A stretch of 64,000 nt of DNA from Acidovorax sp. SUPP3334 (GCF_030159055.1 NZ_BQXQ01000022.1:1-64000); one strand, 5' to 3'. Shown: positions 17,475 through 26,778, numbered from the stretch's first letter. Translations and numbers: made by a program. The notes: generated by a model from the letters alone, not told the origin.

Positions 17475-18581
17475 ATGCCATCCAACGACCTGCCAGCGTC
17501 CATGCCCCGAGGGCGCCGCCCGATCCACCTGGTGGTGCCCCACCGGCCCGGTGCCGATCACGGCCAGTTGCGCGCCCGGCTGGAGGCCCTGGCGCCCTTG
17601 CAAGGCAATGCCGTGCAGTGGCATGTGCCCGCGCTGCGCGCCGGCATCGTGCAGGCGGCCGAAGAGGCCGCGCTGGCCGCCAAGGCGAGCGGGGGGCTGG
17701 TGGTGGCCGCCGGCGGAGACGGCACCATCAACGCGGTGGCCACCGCCGCATGGAAGCACCAGGTGCGCATGGGCGTGATTCCGGTGGGCACCTTCAATTA
17801 TTTCGCGCGTGAACAAAGCCTGTCGCTCGATCCCGAGCAGGCCGCCAACGACATCTTCGATGCGATGGATGCGGGCGATGTGCGGCCGGTGAACGTGGGC
17901 TTCGTCAACGACCGCATGTTCCTCGTCAATGCCAGCGTAGGGCTGTACCCGCGCCTGCTGGAAGAGCGCGAACTGGCGTCGCGCCGCTTCGGGCGCTCGC
18001 GCTGGGTGGCCATCGTGTCGGCGGTGTGGAGCTTTTTCAGGCCGGCCTCCGCAAGGCGCTGGCGCGTGGCGCTGCGCCAGCACGGCGTGGCAGCGCCCAC
18101 GCGGGAAGAGTTTTTCGCCTCCACGCTGTTCGTGGGAAACAACCCGCTGCAACTGGAGCGCCTGGGCATTCCCCAGGCGCAGGACGTGGCCGAGGGCGAC
18201 CACCTGGCCGTGCTGCTGCTCAAGCCCCAGAGCCGAGCGGCCACCGCCCGCACGGTGTGGAACGCGGCCATCGGCCAGTTGGCGCGCGATGAAGCCGTCA
18301 TCAGCCTGGCCTGCGCCGAGATGGTGGTGGAGCCCACCTGGCGCCCGCACCGCGTGAAGGTGGCTTTCGACGGGGAGCGCGAATGGATGGTGCCGCCGTT
18401 GCGTTTTCGGGTGGAAGACCGGCCGCTGTGGCTGGTGGCTCCCACCGCCACCGTGCGCGACGACGACCCCGCCATGCAAGGCGCCGTTCCGGTCGCTGCC
18501 ACTACCGCCCCGGCCACCGAACCCGAGCCGGAACCCGAAGCAGCTCCGGTCCCCGCACCGGGCCTGGCCCCGGCGGGCTGA
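17475..18581 (+). CDS. Diacylglycerol kinase catalytic-domain (lipid kinase) protein
   Basis: 368 aa from ATG 17475. The diacylglycerol-kinase catalytic domain spans about residues 15-310, with the nucleotide-binding motif AAGGDGTINAVATAAW (near residue 78), GVIPVGTFNYFAREQ and FVGNNPLQLERLG. It likely phosphorylates a lipid such as diacylglycerol or a related sphingoid base. The C-terminal tail is low complexity (TEPEPEPEAAP, Ala/Pro-rich) and probably disordered. The metallophosphoesterase gene follows 23 nt after the stop and is probably co-transcribed. Confidence 0.86.
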   Translation: MPSNDLPASMPRGRRPIHLVVPHRPGADHGQLRARLEALAPLQGNAVQWHVPALRAGIVQAAEEAALAAKASGGLVVAAGGDGTINAVATAAWKHQVRMGVIPVGTFNYFAREQSLSLDPEQAANDIFDAMDAGDVRPVNVGFVNDRMFLVNASVGLYPRLLEERELASRRFGRSRWVAIVSAVWSFFRPASARRWRVALRQHGVAAPTREEFFASTLFVGNNPLQLERLGIPQAQDVAEGDHLAVLLLKPQSRAATARTVWNAAIGQLARDEAVISLACAEMVVEPTWRPHRVKVAFDGEREWMVPPLRFRVEDRPLWLVAPTATVRDDDPAMQGAVPVAATTAPATEPEPEPEAAPVPAPGLAPAG

Positions 18582-18604
18582 ATGCGCAGCGCCTGCGAGC
18601 CGCG

Positions 18605-19414
18605 ATGAGCGTTCTCATGCACTTGTCGGACCTGCACTTCGGTGCGCACGACCCGCGCGTGTGCGCGGCGGTGGGCCGGCTGGTGCAGACGCTGGACGTG
18701 TCGCTGCTCGTGGTGTCGGGCGACCTCACGCAGCGCGCCACGGCGCGGCAGTTCGCGCAGGCGCACGAATTTCTGACCGGGCTGGGCGTGCCGCAATTGC
18801 TGGTCATGCCCGGCAACCACGATGTGCCCCTCTTCGCCTGGTGGGAGCGCCTGGGCCGGGCATACCGCCGCTACGAGCGCTGGTGGGGCCGCGACCTGGA
18901 GCCGGTGTGCGACGTGGCGGGCTTCCTCGCCGTGGGGGTGAACACCACGCGCCCCTGGCGGCACGAGCGCGGCAGCCTGTCCCACGCGCAGATCGATGCG
19001 GTGGCCGAGCGTTTGGCTGCGGCGCCCCGCGACCGTTGGCGCATCGTGGTCACGCACCACCCGCTGGTGGTCCACCCGACCAGCGACACCGAACACCGGC
19101 CCCACCGCGCCGGCGAGGCGCTGGCGCGCTGGCGCGAGGCCGGGGCGCAACTGCTGTTGTCCGGCCACGCGCACGAGCCCGGGCTGGCCGAAGTGCTGCC
19201 GGGGCTGTGGGCGGCGCGGGCGGGAACGGCCGTGTCGGTGCGCCTGCGCGCCCATGCGCCCAACAGCCTGGTCACCCTGGAACGGCGCGATGCCGGCCCG
19301 CCCGGGCTGGGCGCGTTGCCGGCCCGCCACCGGCTGACGCGATGGGATTACGACGCCCGGGTGCAGGCGTTTTTGCCGCTGCCTGCGCGCGACCTCGCAA
19401 GCTCCGGAACCTAG
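18605..19414 (+). CDS. Calcineurin-like metallophosphoesterase
   Basis: 269 aa. Metal-binding motifs appear in order: HLSDLHFG (residues 6-13), SGDLTQRA, MPGNHDVPLF, THHPLVVHP and LSGHAHEPG, the complete set for a two-metal phosphoesterase of the CpdA/GpdQ type. The substrate could be a cyclic nucleotide or a phosphodiester. No signal peptide is seen, so it should be cytosolic. It sits 23 nt after the DAG-kinase-like gene and 51 nt before corA, so the three are likely one operon. Confidence 0.88.
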   Translation: MSVLMHLSDLHFGAHDPRVCAAVGRLVQTLDVSLLVVSGDLTQRATARQFAQAHEFLTGLGVPQLLVMPGNHDVPLFAWWERLGRAYRRYERWWGRDLEPVCDVAGFLAVGVNTTRPWRHERGSLSHAQIDAVAERLAAAPRDRWRIVVTHHPLVVHPTSDTEHRPHRAGEALARWREAGAQLLLSGHAHEPGLAEVLPGLWAARAGTAVSVRLRAHAPNSLVTLERRDAGPPGLGALPARHRLTRWDYDARVQAFLPLPARDLASSGT

Positions 19415-19465
19415 CGCCGGCATGGCAAGATCCAGCCTGTTGCCAAGGAACTGGACTGCCCCCCG

Positions 19466-20437
19466 ATGCTGATCAATTGCGTTGCCTACCAAAACGGGGC
19501 CAAGCTGGCCGATATCTCGGTCGACCACATCAGTGATTACGTTTCCCTGCCCGGATGCTTCGTCTGGGTGGCGCTGGCCGATGCCACGCCGCAGGAACTG
19601 GACGAGATGCAAAAGGAGTTCGGCCTGCACGAACTCGCCGTGGAGGATGCGCAGCACGGCCACCAGCGACCCAAGATCGAGGAATACGGCAACTCGCTGT
19701 TCGCGGTGCTGCACCTGGTCGAGCCCGATGCCGGGCACGGTGGCGTCAACGTGGGCGAGGTCGATGTGTTCGTGGGCGCCAACTACGTGCTCTCGGTGCG
19801 CAACCGCAGCAAGCTGGGTTTCCTGGGCGTGCGCGAGCGCTGCGAGCGCCAGCCCGAACTGCTGCGCACCGGTGCGGGCTTCGTTCTGTATGCATTGATG
19901 GACGCGGTGGTGGACCGCTACTTTCCGGTGATCGATGCGCTGGAGGTGGAGCTGGAGCAGATCGAGCAGCAGATCTTCACCAAGGGCGCACCGCACAACA
20001 ACATCCAGCGGCTGTACGAGCTCAAGCGCCGCGCCATGGTGCTCAAGCGCGCCGTCGCGCCGCTGCTGGAAGGCGTGGGCAAATTGCACGGTGGCCGGGT
20101 GCCCCAGGTGTGCATGGGCTCTCAGGATTATTTTCGCGACGTGCTCGACCACCTGAGCCGCATCAACGGCTCCATCGACGCGATGCGCGACACCATCGGC
20201 ACGGCCATCCAGGTGAACCTGTCGATGGTGACGATCGAAGAGAACGAGATCACCAAGCGCCTCGCGGCCTGGGCCAGCATCTTCGCGGTCTGCACCGCGT
20301 TCGCCGGCATCTGGGGCATGAACTTCGAAGGCATGCCCGAACTGAAGTGGACCTATGGCTACCCGGCGGCGCTGTTGCTGATCCTGGGCGTGTGCGGCTA
20401 CCTGTATTACCGCTTTCGGCGGGCGGGCTGGCTCTGA
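19466..20437 (+). CDS. corA: CorA-type magnesium/divalent cation transporter
   Basis: 323 aa. A long cytosolic N-terminal domain (about 1-260) with PKIEEYGNSLFAVLHLVE and LEQIEQQIFTKGAPHNNIQR is followed by two C-terminal membrane segments. The hallmark Gly-Met-Asn is present in IWGMNFEGMPELKW between the two segments. The protein forms a pentameric Mg2+/Co2+ channel in the inner membrane. It is closely spaced behind the metallophosphoesterase gene. Confidence 0.93.
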   Translation: MLINCVAYQNGAKLADISVDHISDYVSLPGCFVWVALADATPQELDEMQKEFGLHELAVEDAQHGHQRPKIEEYGNSLFAVLHLVEPDAGHGGVNVGEVDVFVGANYVLSVRNRSKLGFLGVRERCERQPELLRTGAGFVLYALMDAVVDRYFPVIDALEVELEQIEQQIFTKGAPHNNIQRLYELKRRAMVLKRAVAPLLEGVGKLHGGRVPQVCMGSQDYFRDVLDHLSRINGSIDAMRDTIGTAIQVNLSMVTIEENEITKRLAAWASIFAVCTAFAGIWGMNFEGMPELKWTYGYPAALLLILGVCGYLYYRFRRAGWL

Positions 20438-20595
20438 GCCGCGGCCGGGCCGGGAACGCCGTCTGCCAGGGTGTTGTAAACCACGGCGCGCCGAGAGCAC
20501 GCCCCCATTGGTCAAATCGAAGCAAGATGGTACAAAAGCCGGGGATGGAGAAATCTCTGGCGGCGACACGGCAACAAGAACTACGGCGTTCCTTC

Positions 20596-21735
20596 ATGCA
20601 ACACCATTTCCTGACCCGCGCACTGTGCCGCCTGGCACTGGCCTGGCTCTGCTGCACCCCTTTGCCGGGAGTCGCGCAAAGCCCCGCGCCGGCCAAGGCC
20701 GGTACGGGGGAGGGCTCCACGGCGGCGAAGGGCCCGGCGCCCGCGCCGGTGTCGGCACCCTTCATGCTGCGGGTGGTGGGCAGTCTCGGGGCGTTGTCCC
20801 AGTATCAGGAGCGCGAGGCCCCGTTCTGGACGCAGGAGCTGGCCAAACTGAGCAACGGCCGGTTTTCCGCCACCATCGTGCCGTTCGATCGGGCAGGCGT
20901 GCCGGGCATGGAGATGCTGCGGCTGGTCGAGCTGGGCGTGGTGCCCTTCGGCACCACCCTCATGAGTTCCCTCACGGCGCAGTACCCGCAGTACACGGCG
21001 CCCGATCTTCCCGGCCTCAACCCCGACATCGCCAGCCTGCGCGCCACGGTGGCGGCCTTTCGCCCCTATCTGCAAAGCGCGTTGCGGCAGGAGCACGGCA
21101 TGGAGATGCTGGCCATCTATGTGTATCCCGCCCAGGTGATCTTCTGCAAGAACGCCATGACCGGGCTCTCCGACCTGTCGGGACGCCGCATCCGGGTGGC
21201 GTCGGCCTCGCAGGCGGACTTCATCAGCGCCCTCGGTGGCATTCCGGTGCACACGGGCTTCGGCCAGATGGTGGCGAGCCTGAAGGCCGGCGACAGCGAG
21301 TGCGCGGTGACCGGCACCATGTCGGGCAACACCATGGGCCTTTATGAAGTGACCCAGTACGTCTACCCGATGCCGCTGACCTGGGGCCTGTCGATCTTCG
21401 GCGCCAACCGGGACATCTGGAACTCGCTGCCTGCCGACCTGCGCGCCCTGCTGCAACGCGAGCTGCCCCGGCTGGAGGCCGCCATCTGGGCCGATGCCGA
21501 GCGCGAAACCTCCGAAGGCCTGGCCTGCAACACCGGCCGTCCCTCGTGCCAGAAGGGCGCTCGCGGCTCGATGATGGTGGTGCCGGTTTCGGCGGCGGAC
21601 GACATGCGCCGCGCCGAGATCCTGCGCACCACGGTGCTGGCGAACTGGCAGCGGCGCTGCGGCCCGGCCTGCGTCGATCTGTGGAACCGTACGGTCGGCC
21701 CTGCGCGCGGCATCCCCGCTCCCCGGGCGCCTTGA
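20596..21735 (+). CDS. Orphan TRAP-type (DctP-like) periplasmic binding protein
   Basis: 379 aa from ATG 20596, chosen because it opens a signal peptide (MQHHFLTRALCRLALAWL, cleavage near GVAQ); an in-frame ATG lies 69 nt upstream. The mature part shows DctP-type features: FWTQELAKLSNGRFSATIVP, RLVELGVVPFGTT and MTGLSDLSGRRIRVASASQ, with a Cys-rich C-terminal part (CNTGRPSCQ, CGPACVD). No dctQ/dctM membrane genes are adjacent. Its stop overlaps the start of the GGDEF-EAL gene (TGATG, 21733-21737), so the binding protein probably senses a ligand for that enzyme rather than transports it. Confidence 0.8.
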   Translation: MQHHFLTRALCRLALAWLCCTPLPGVAQSPAPAKAGTGEGSTAAKGPAPAPVSAPFMLRVVGSLGALSQYQEREAPFWTQELAKLSNGRFSATIVPFDRAGVPGMEMLRLVELGVVPFGTTLMSSLTAQYPQYTAPDLPGLNPDIASLRATVAAFRPYLQSALRQEHGMEMLAIYVYPAQVIFCKNAMTGLSDLSGRRIRVASASQADFISALGGIPVHTGFGQMVASLKAGDSECAVTGTMSGNTMGLYEVTQYVYPMPLTWGLSIFGANRDIWNSLPADLRALLQRELPRLEAAIWADAERETSEGLACNTGRPSCQKGARGSMMVVPVSAADDMRRAEILRTTVLANWQRRCGPACVDLWNRTVGPARGIPAPRAP

Positions 21736-24410
21736 TGAAGGCCGTTCCCCGACACATTCAGGCGGCCATCAGCGGTGTGGTGGCCGTCTTCCTGCTCGCC
21801 CTCGCCGTGTCCGCGGTCTGGCTGGTGTGGACCACGCGCCACTCCGCGCTCATGGAGAGCGAGGCGCAGGTCACTCGCTTCACCACCGGCGCCGAAGCCG
21901 CGGTCAACCGCGCGCTGCTCGGGCTGGACGTGCTGCTGGCCAGCACCGCCGACTTGATGGCGCTGCGCGAACAGATGCACGAGCCCGGCGGGCCCGGCTC
22001 GGTGAGCCAGCTGCTGCGCACGGCGGCGCGCCAGAACCTCATGGTGCGCTACGTGGCGCTGATGGACGGGCAGCGCAAGGTGGTCGCCTCGTCGGACGCG
22101 GCCGGCGTGCGCGTGGGGCTGGACCTGCCTTCGGGATTTTTCGATGAGGTCATGGGGCAGGCCGTGCCCACGCTCGCCATCAGCGTGCCCACGGTGAGCT
22201 TCTCCAGCTCCGAGCGCGTGGTGTACGTGGCCCGCCATGTCCGGTCGCCGGTCGGCACGCGGCTGGTGGCCATCGCCCAGGTGCCGACGAGCATGCTGGT
22301 GTCGGTGCTGACGCAGGCGGTGGACATCTCGGGCCTGGAGATCACGCTGGAGCGGGGGCAGGGGCAGATGCTGCTGGGCTTTTCGGGCCGGGGCGATGCA
22401 CGCCACCGTGCCCGCGTACACCCCTTGAGCGAGGTGGGAACGCCGATCAGCGCCTGGGGGCAGGGCGCGCGCATTACCGGCGTCTCGGCGCTGGTGGTGG
22501 CGCGGCCCATTCTGTATCCGGACTTCTGGATTTCGGCCAGCCTGCCGCAGGAAGCGGCGCTGGCGCCGTGGCGCAGCGAGCGCAATGCCATCGTGCTCGT
22601 GGCCGTGCTGTTCGGCGCCACCGTGGCGGCTGCGGGGCTGGCCACCATCGCGTACCTCAACCGCATGAACCGCGCGCGGTTCGCCCTGGCCAGTTCCAAG
22701 TCCACGCTCGACCAGGCGCTCGGGTCCATGGTGACCGGCTTCGTGCTGCTGGGCCGCCAGCAGGAGGTGCTGCAGTGGAACCGCCGCTTCGAGGAGATCT
22801 TTCCGTGGCTGCGCGGCGTCATGGCCGAGGGGCTGCCGTTCCGCACCCTGCTGGAGGCGACCGTGCTGCACCACCTGCCCGACAGCGGCGAAGGCCAGCG
22901 TCGCGAATGGGTCGAGCAGCGCGTGGCCCTGCAGCACCACCCCGACGGCACGCACGAGCAGATGCTGCCCAACGGCCATTTCATCCAGATCACCGAGCGC
23001 GCCACGCCCGAAGGCGGGCTCATGATTTCGTACCACGACGTCACCGACCTGCGCCTGGCCAGCGCCGAGATCGAGAACCTCGCCTTCTACGACCTGCTGA
23101 CCGGCCTGCCGAACCGGCGCCTGCTGCTGGACCGGCTGAACCAGGCCGCCGCCACGGCATCGCGCTCGCGCGAACTGGGGGCGCTGCTGTTTCTCGATCT
23201 GGACCACTTCAAGACCCTCAACGACACCCAGGGCCACGAAGTGGGCGATCTGCTGCTGCAGCAGGTGGCATTGCGCCTGAAAGAGTGCGTGCGCACCACC
23301 GACACCGTGGCGCGGCTGGGCGGCGACGAGTTCGTGGTCATGCTGTGCGACCTGGCACGCGATCCGCAGGAAGCCGCCACGCTGGCGCGGCGCATCGGCG
23401 AGAAGATCCTGCTGGCGCTCAGCAAGCCCTACCAGCTGCGGTCGCAGACGCACCACAGCAACTGCAGCATCGGCGCCACCGTGTTCGGCGATTCGCGGCA
23501 ATCGGCGGCCGAGCTGCTCAAGCAGGCCGACATCGCCATGTACCAGGTCAAGGCCCGCCGGGGCCATGGCCTGTGCTTTTTCGACCCGCAGATGCAGGTG
23601 GTCATCACCCAGCGCGCGCAGCTCGAATTGGACCTGCAGACCGCCATCCAGCAAAACCAGTTCGTGCTGCACTACCAGCCGCAGTTCACCTTGCCCGGCA
23701 CCGTGGTGGGCGCCGAAGCGCTGCTGCGCTGGCAGCACCCGGAGCGCGGCCTGGTGGCGCCCGGGCACTTCATCGCCGTGGCCGAGGAAAGCGAGCTGAT
23801 CGTGCCCATCGGCATGTGGGTGCTGCGCACGGCCTGCGAACAACTGGCCGAGTGGCAGCGCGACCCGCGCCTGCGAAACCTGCACGTGTCGGTGAACGTG
23901 AGCGCGCGGCAGTTCCGCCATCCCGACTTCGTTGCGGGCGTGGTGGAGGTGATCCAGGAAACCGGCGTCCGCCCGCACCTGCTGGAACTGGAGCTGACCG
24001 AATCGCTGGTGCTGGACAACGTGGAAGACTCGGTCGCCAAGATGCACCTGCTGCGCACCAAGGGCGTGCGGTTCTCGGTGGACGATTTCGGCACGGGCTA
24101 TTCCTCGCTGGCCTACCTCACCCGGCTTCCGCTGCACCAGCTCAAGATCGACCAGTCGTTCGTGCGCAACCTGGGCGTGCGGCCCACCGACGACGTGATC
24201 GTGCAGACCATCATCGGCATGGCCCGCAACCTGGAACTGCAGGTGATCGCGGAAGGCGTGGAAACCGCCGAGCAGAAAGACTTTCTGGCCCAGCACGGCT
24301 GCGATCTCTACCAGGGCTACCTGTTCGCGCGCCCCCTGCCCGTGGCCGAACTGGTGGAGCGCTTCGGCGACAGCGCCACGCCGATCTCACCGGCGCCCGG
24401 TCCGCTCTGA
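21735..24410 (+). CDS. Membrane GGDEF-EAL protein (cyclic-di-GMP turnover)
   Basis: 891 aa. A membrane segment at residues 7-30, a periplasmic sensor region of about 270 residues, a second membrane segment (near NAIVLVAVLFGATVAAAG), a PAS-like region (LDQALGSMVTGFVLLGRQQ), then GGDEF and EAL domains. The GGDEF active site is intact (RLGGDEFVVML), and so is the EAL core (GAEALLRWQHPE, LELELTESLV, DDFGTGYSSL, AEGVET). Both synthesis and hydrolysis of cyclic-di-GMP are chemically possible. It is coupled by a TGATG overlap to the preceding DctP-like protein. Confidence 0.93.
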   Translation: MKAVPRHIQAAISGVVAVFLLALAVSAVWLVWTTRHSALMESEAQVTRFTTGAEAAVNRALLGLDVLLASTADLMALREQMHEPGGPGSVSQLLRTAARQNLMVRYVALMDGQRKVVASSDAAGVRVGLDLPSGFFDEVMGQAVPTLAISVPTVSFSSSERVVYVARHVRSPVGTRLVAIAQVPTSMLVSVLTQAVDISGLEITLERGQGQMLLGFSGRGDARHRARVHPLSEVGTPISAWGQGARITGVSALVVARPILYPDFWISASLPQEAALAPWRSERNAIVLVAVLFGATVAAAGLATIAYLNRMNRARFALASSKSTLDQALGSMVTGFVLLGRQQEVLQWNRRFEEIFPWLRGVMAEGLPFRTLLEATVLHHLPDSGEGQRREWVEQRVALQHHPDGTHEQMLPNGHFIQITERATPEGGLMISYHDVTDLRLASAEIENLAFYDLLTGLPNRRLLLDRLNQAAATASRSRELGALLFLDLDHFKTLNDTQGHEVGDLLLQQVALRLKECVRTTDTVARLGGDEFVVMLCDLARDPQEAATLARRIGEKILLALSKPYQLRSQTHHSNCSIGATVFGDSRQSAAELLKQADIAMYQVKARRGHGLCFFDPQMQVVITQRAQLELDLQTAIQQNQFVLHYQPQFTLPGTVVGAEALLRWQHPERGLVAPGHFIAVAEESELIVPIGMWVLRTACEQLAEWQRDPRLRNLHVSVNVSARQFRHPDFVAGVVEVIQETGVRPHLLELELTESLVLDNVEDSVAKMHLLRTKGVRFSVDDFGTGYSSLAYLTRLPLHQLKIDQSFVRNLGVRPTDDVIVQTIIGMARNLELQVIAEGVETAEQKDFLAQHGCDLYQGYLFARPLPVAELVERFGDSATPISPAPGPL

Positions 24411-24450
24411 GCGGCCTGGCGGCAGGCCATGGACCCACGGCATCACAGAG

Positions 24451-24511
24451 ATTTGCTATTTTTTATATAGCAATATGCCGTTGATTTGATTGCGCTGGAG
24501 GCCTTTTTGAC
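24451..24511 (+). repeat. Dispersed hairpin repeat, copy 3
   Basis: TTGCTATTTTTTATATAGCA core, spacer, then ATTGCGCTGGAGGCCTTTTT and GAC. It lies 40 bp after the GGDEF-EAL gene and its T-run could double as a terminator. Confidence 0.8.
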
Positions 24512-24525
24512 TCCAAGTCTCAAAC

Positions 24526-24562
24526 TCCAGCCCTCCAGCCCTCCAGCCCTCCAGCCCTCCAG
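24526..24562 (+). repeat. Short tandem repeat, 8-bp unit CTCCAGCC, about 4.6 copies
   Basis: CTCCAGCC is repeated head to tail four times with a partial fifth, directly beyond hairpin repeat copy 3 and before the EamA remnant. The run is perfect and non-coding, so it could vary in copy number between strains. Confidence 0.85.
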
Positions 24563-24568
24563 GCGCTG

Positions 24569-24811
24569 TCAGGCCTTCAAGGCCTCGCCCCCCGGTACCT
24601 TCTGCGGCCGTGACGAAGCCACGATGCCGCTCACGATCAGCAAAAACGCCAGCGGCAGCAACACCAGAAACGCCAGGGCCCAGCGGATGAAGTTCAGCGT
24701 GACGGGAGGCACCAGGGTGTGGACCATCCGCCCCACCACCGCATTGCCGGCCCACAGGAGCGGCGCGGTGGCCAAAAGGGCGATGGTGCCGGGGGTGAGT
24801 CGTTGCGTCAT
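24569..24811 (-). pseudogene. EamA/DMT-type exporter reduced by internal deletion
   Basis: 80 aa open frame from ATG 24811. Residues 1-56 (MTQRLTPGTIALLATAPLL, then GNAVVGRMVHTLVPPVTLNF, RWALAFLVLLPLAF) match the N-terminus of an EamA drug/metabolite transporter. Residues 57-80 (LLIVSGIVASSRP...) look like the last membrane segment and tail of the same family. A normal member has about 300 residues and ten membrane segments, so roughly 220 codons between them are missing while the frame is kept. It is unlikely to transport. It sits beside a hairpin repeat and a tandem repeat, which may have promoted the deletion. Confidence 0.65.
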
Positions 24812-24924
24812 GGGGCTGGACTGTAGCGTCTCGCCTTCGGCAAAACGGGGGGAAACATGGCAGGATTCGCGGGCTTTCCGTTGCCCGGTTTTTCATCTTT
24901 CCTCTTTCTCGCAGGAGTGTTTCC

Positions 24925-25911
24925 ATGAGCCTTGCCGTTCAGATCCGCCAGCATGGCGGCCCCGAAGAACTTCAGATCGTCGATGTCACCGTCGGCGAGC
25001 CCGGTCCGGGCGAAATCCGCATCCACCACCATGCCGTGGGCCTGAACTTCATCGACGTGTACCACCGCACCGGGCTGTATCCGCTGCAGATGCCGGCCGC
25101 CATCGGCATGGAAGGCGCCGGCATCGTGGAAGCCGTGGGCGAGGGCGTCACCCACCTGAAGGCCGGCGACCGTGCCGCCTACGCCAGCAACCCGCCCGGC
25201 AGCTACGCCGAAGTGCGCCTGATGCCCGCCAAGACCGTCTGCAAGCTCCCCGACGCCATCGGCTTCGAGACCGGCGCGGCCATGATGCTCAAGGGCCTGA
25301 CGGCGCAGTACCTGCTCAAGAAGACGCTGCCCGCCGAGGGCCTGCAGCCGGGCGATCACGTGCTCTTTCATGCTGCGGCCGGGGGCGTCGGCCTCATCGC
25401 CTGCCAGTGGGCCAAGGCGCTGGGCCTGCAGCTCATCGGCACCGCCGGCAGCGACGAGAAGTGCCGGTTGGCCCTGGCCAACGGCGCGGCGCATGCCATC
25501 AATTACCGCACCGAGGACTTCGCCGCCCGCGTGAAGGACATCACCGGCGGCAAGGGCGTGAAGGTGGTGTACGACTCGGTGGGCAAGGACACCTGGGAGA
25601 AGTCGCTCGAATGCCTGCGGCCGTTCGGCCTCATGGCCACGTTCGGCAATGCGTCGGGCCCCGTGGCCCCATTCGCGCCCGGCGCGCTGGGCGCCAAGGG
25701 ATCGCTCTACGTGACGCGGCAGACCCTGTTCACCCACATCGCCACGCGCGAAGCCACGCAGGCCATGGCGGACGATTTGTTCGCGGTGGTGCAAAGCGGC
25801 GCCGTCAAGATCCACATCGAGCAGCGCTATGCCCTGCGCGACGTGGAGCAGGCACACCGCGACCTGGAAGCGCGCAAGACCACGGGCTGCACCGTCCTCA
25901 CCCTGTCATGA
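24925..25911 (+). CDS. NADPH:quinone oxidoreductase (zeta-crystallin type)
   Basis: 328 aa, medium-chain dehydrogenase/reductase without zinc ligands. HHHAVGLNFIDVYHRTGLYP in the catalytic domain and the nucleotide-binding loop HAAAGGVGLIACQWAKALG (AxxGxxG type) identify the quinone oxidoreductase family, cytosolic, reducing quinones with NADPH. AGGAG lies close upstream of ATG 24925. The stop overlaps the NUDIX gene start as ATGA (25908-25911), so the two form an operon. Confidence 0.92.
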   Translation: MSLAVQIRQHGGPEELQIVDVTVGEPGPGEIRIHHHAVGLNFIDVYHRTGLYPLQMPAAIGMEGAGIVEAVGEGVTHLKAGDRAAYASNPPGSYAEVRLMPAKTVCKLPDAIGFETGAAMMLKGLTAQYLLKKTLPAEGLQPGDHVLFHAAAGGVGLIACQWAKALGLQLIGTAGSDEKCRLALANGAAHAINYRTEDFAARVKDITGGKGVKVVYDSVGKDTWEKSLECLRPFGLMATFGNASGPVAPFAPGALGAKGSLYVTRQTLFTHIATREATQAMADDLFAVVQSGAVKIHIEQRYALRDVEQAHRDLEARKTTGCTVLTLS

Positions 25912-26741
25912 GCGCCCTCGCGCCCACCGCCCCGGGCTGGCTGCCGGCCGCGCGTGCGCTGGCCCAGCGGCCTGCTGCGGCAGCGCGCCTGCCCTTCGCC
26001 GTGGCCGGCCGGATCGTCGGCAGCGTGGCCGAGGGCGTTCTGGATGAAATCATCGCCATGCCGCCGGAAAACATGCCTGTAATGCTATCGAAAAGAGAGC
26101 ATTACGGTGTGGCAGGCTGGCACCTCGACAGCGCGGCCGGTGACGCCAGCGCCGCCCTCGCGCTGCTGGCCGATGCCTTGCGCCGCGCAGGGCGCTGCGG
26201 CCCCTGGCGCGATGAGCAACTGGCGGTGTGCAGCGCGGCGGGCGAGCGCATCGGCACGGTGGAACGCGGCGCAGTGCGCGTGCTGGGCATCGCCACCCGC
26301 GCCGTGCACCTCGTGGCCATCGCGCCGGATGGCCGCATGTGGGTGCAGCAACGGGCCTTCGACAAGCCCACCCACCCCGGCCGATGGGACACGCTGATGG
26401 GAGGCATGGTCAGCGCCGCCGATACCCTGGATACCGCGCTCGAACGCGAAACCTGGGAAGAGGCGGGCCTGCGCATCGCTGCGTTGCAAGACGTGGTCCA
26501 CGGCGGCCATGTGGACTTCGCCCGGCCCAGCGACGACGGCGAGGGCGCGGGCTACATGGTCGAGCGCATCGACTGGTTCCACGCCACCGTGCCCGAGGGC
26601 CTGGCACCCGAGAATCAGGATGGGGAAGTGGAGCGGTTCGAGCTGCTGGCCGCTGCCCAGGTGCATGCGCGGCTGGCGCGCTGCGACTTCACGCCGGAAG
26701 CGGCGCTGGTGCTGGCAGGGTTCTACTGGCCGCAGAAGTGA
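25908..26741 (+). CDS. NUDIX hydrolase with N-terminal DUF4743-like domain
   Basis: 277 aa. Residues 1-120 form an N-terminal domain resembling DUF4743. The NUDIX domain follows, with the box GMVSAADTLDTALERETWEE, then AG, in which the first Glu of the consensus G-x5-E is Asp while the catalytic RE-x2-EE-x-G core is intact. WVQQRAFDKPTHPGRWD precedes it. Related proteins hydrolyse nucleoside diphosphate derivatives or thiamine-type diphosphates; the substrate is not predictable. It overlaps the quinone reductase gene by ATGA. Confidence 0.85.
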   Translation: MSALAPTAPGWLPAARALAQRPAAAARLPFAVAGRIVGSVAEGVLDEIIAMPPENMPVMLSKREHYGVAGWHLDSAAGDASAALALLADALRRAGRCGPWRDEQLAVCSAAGERIGTVERGAVRVLGIATRAVHLVAIAPDGRMWVQQRAFDKPTHPGRWDTLMGGMVSAADTLDTALERETWEEAGLRIAALQDVVHGGHVDFARPSDDGEGAGYMVERIDWFHATVPEGLAPENQDGEVERFELLAAAQVHARLARCDFTPEAALVLAGFYWPQK

Positions 26742-26778
26742 GGCCAAGCCCAGCCGGCTGCGTTTGGCAATGCACTGT

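Noticed and set aside
26078-26104. TGCTATCGAAAAGAGAGCAT in the NUDIX gene as another hairpin repeat
   Set aside because: Only the core resembles the family; no GCGCTGGAG part follows, and the protein reads normally.
25908-26741. Asp for the first Glu in the NUDIX box as loss of function
   Set aside because: The catalytic RE-x2-EE core is intact, so activity is probably kept.
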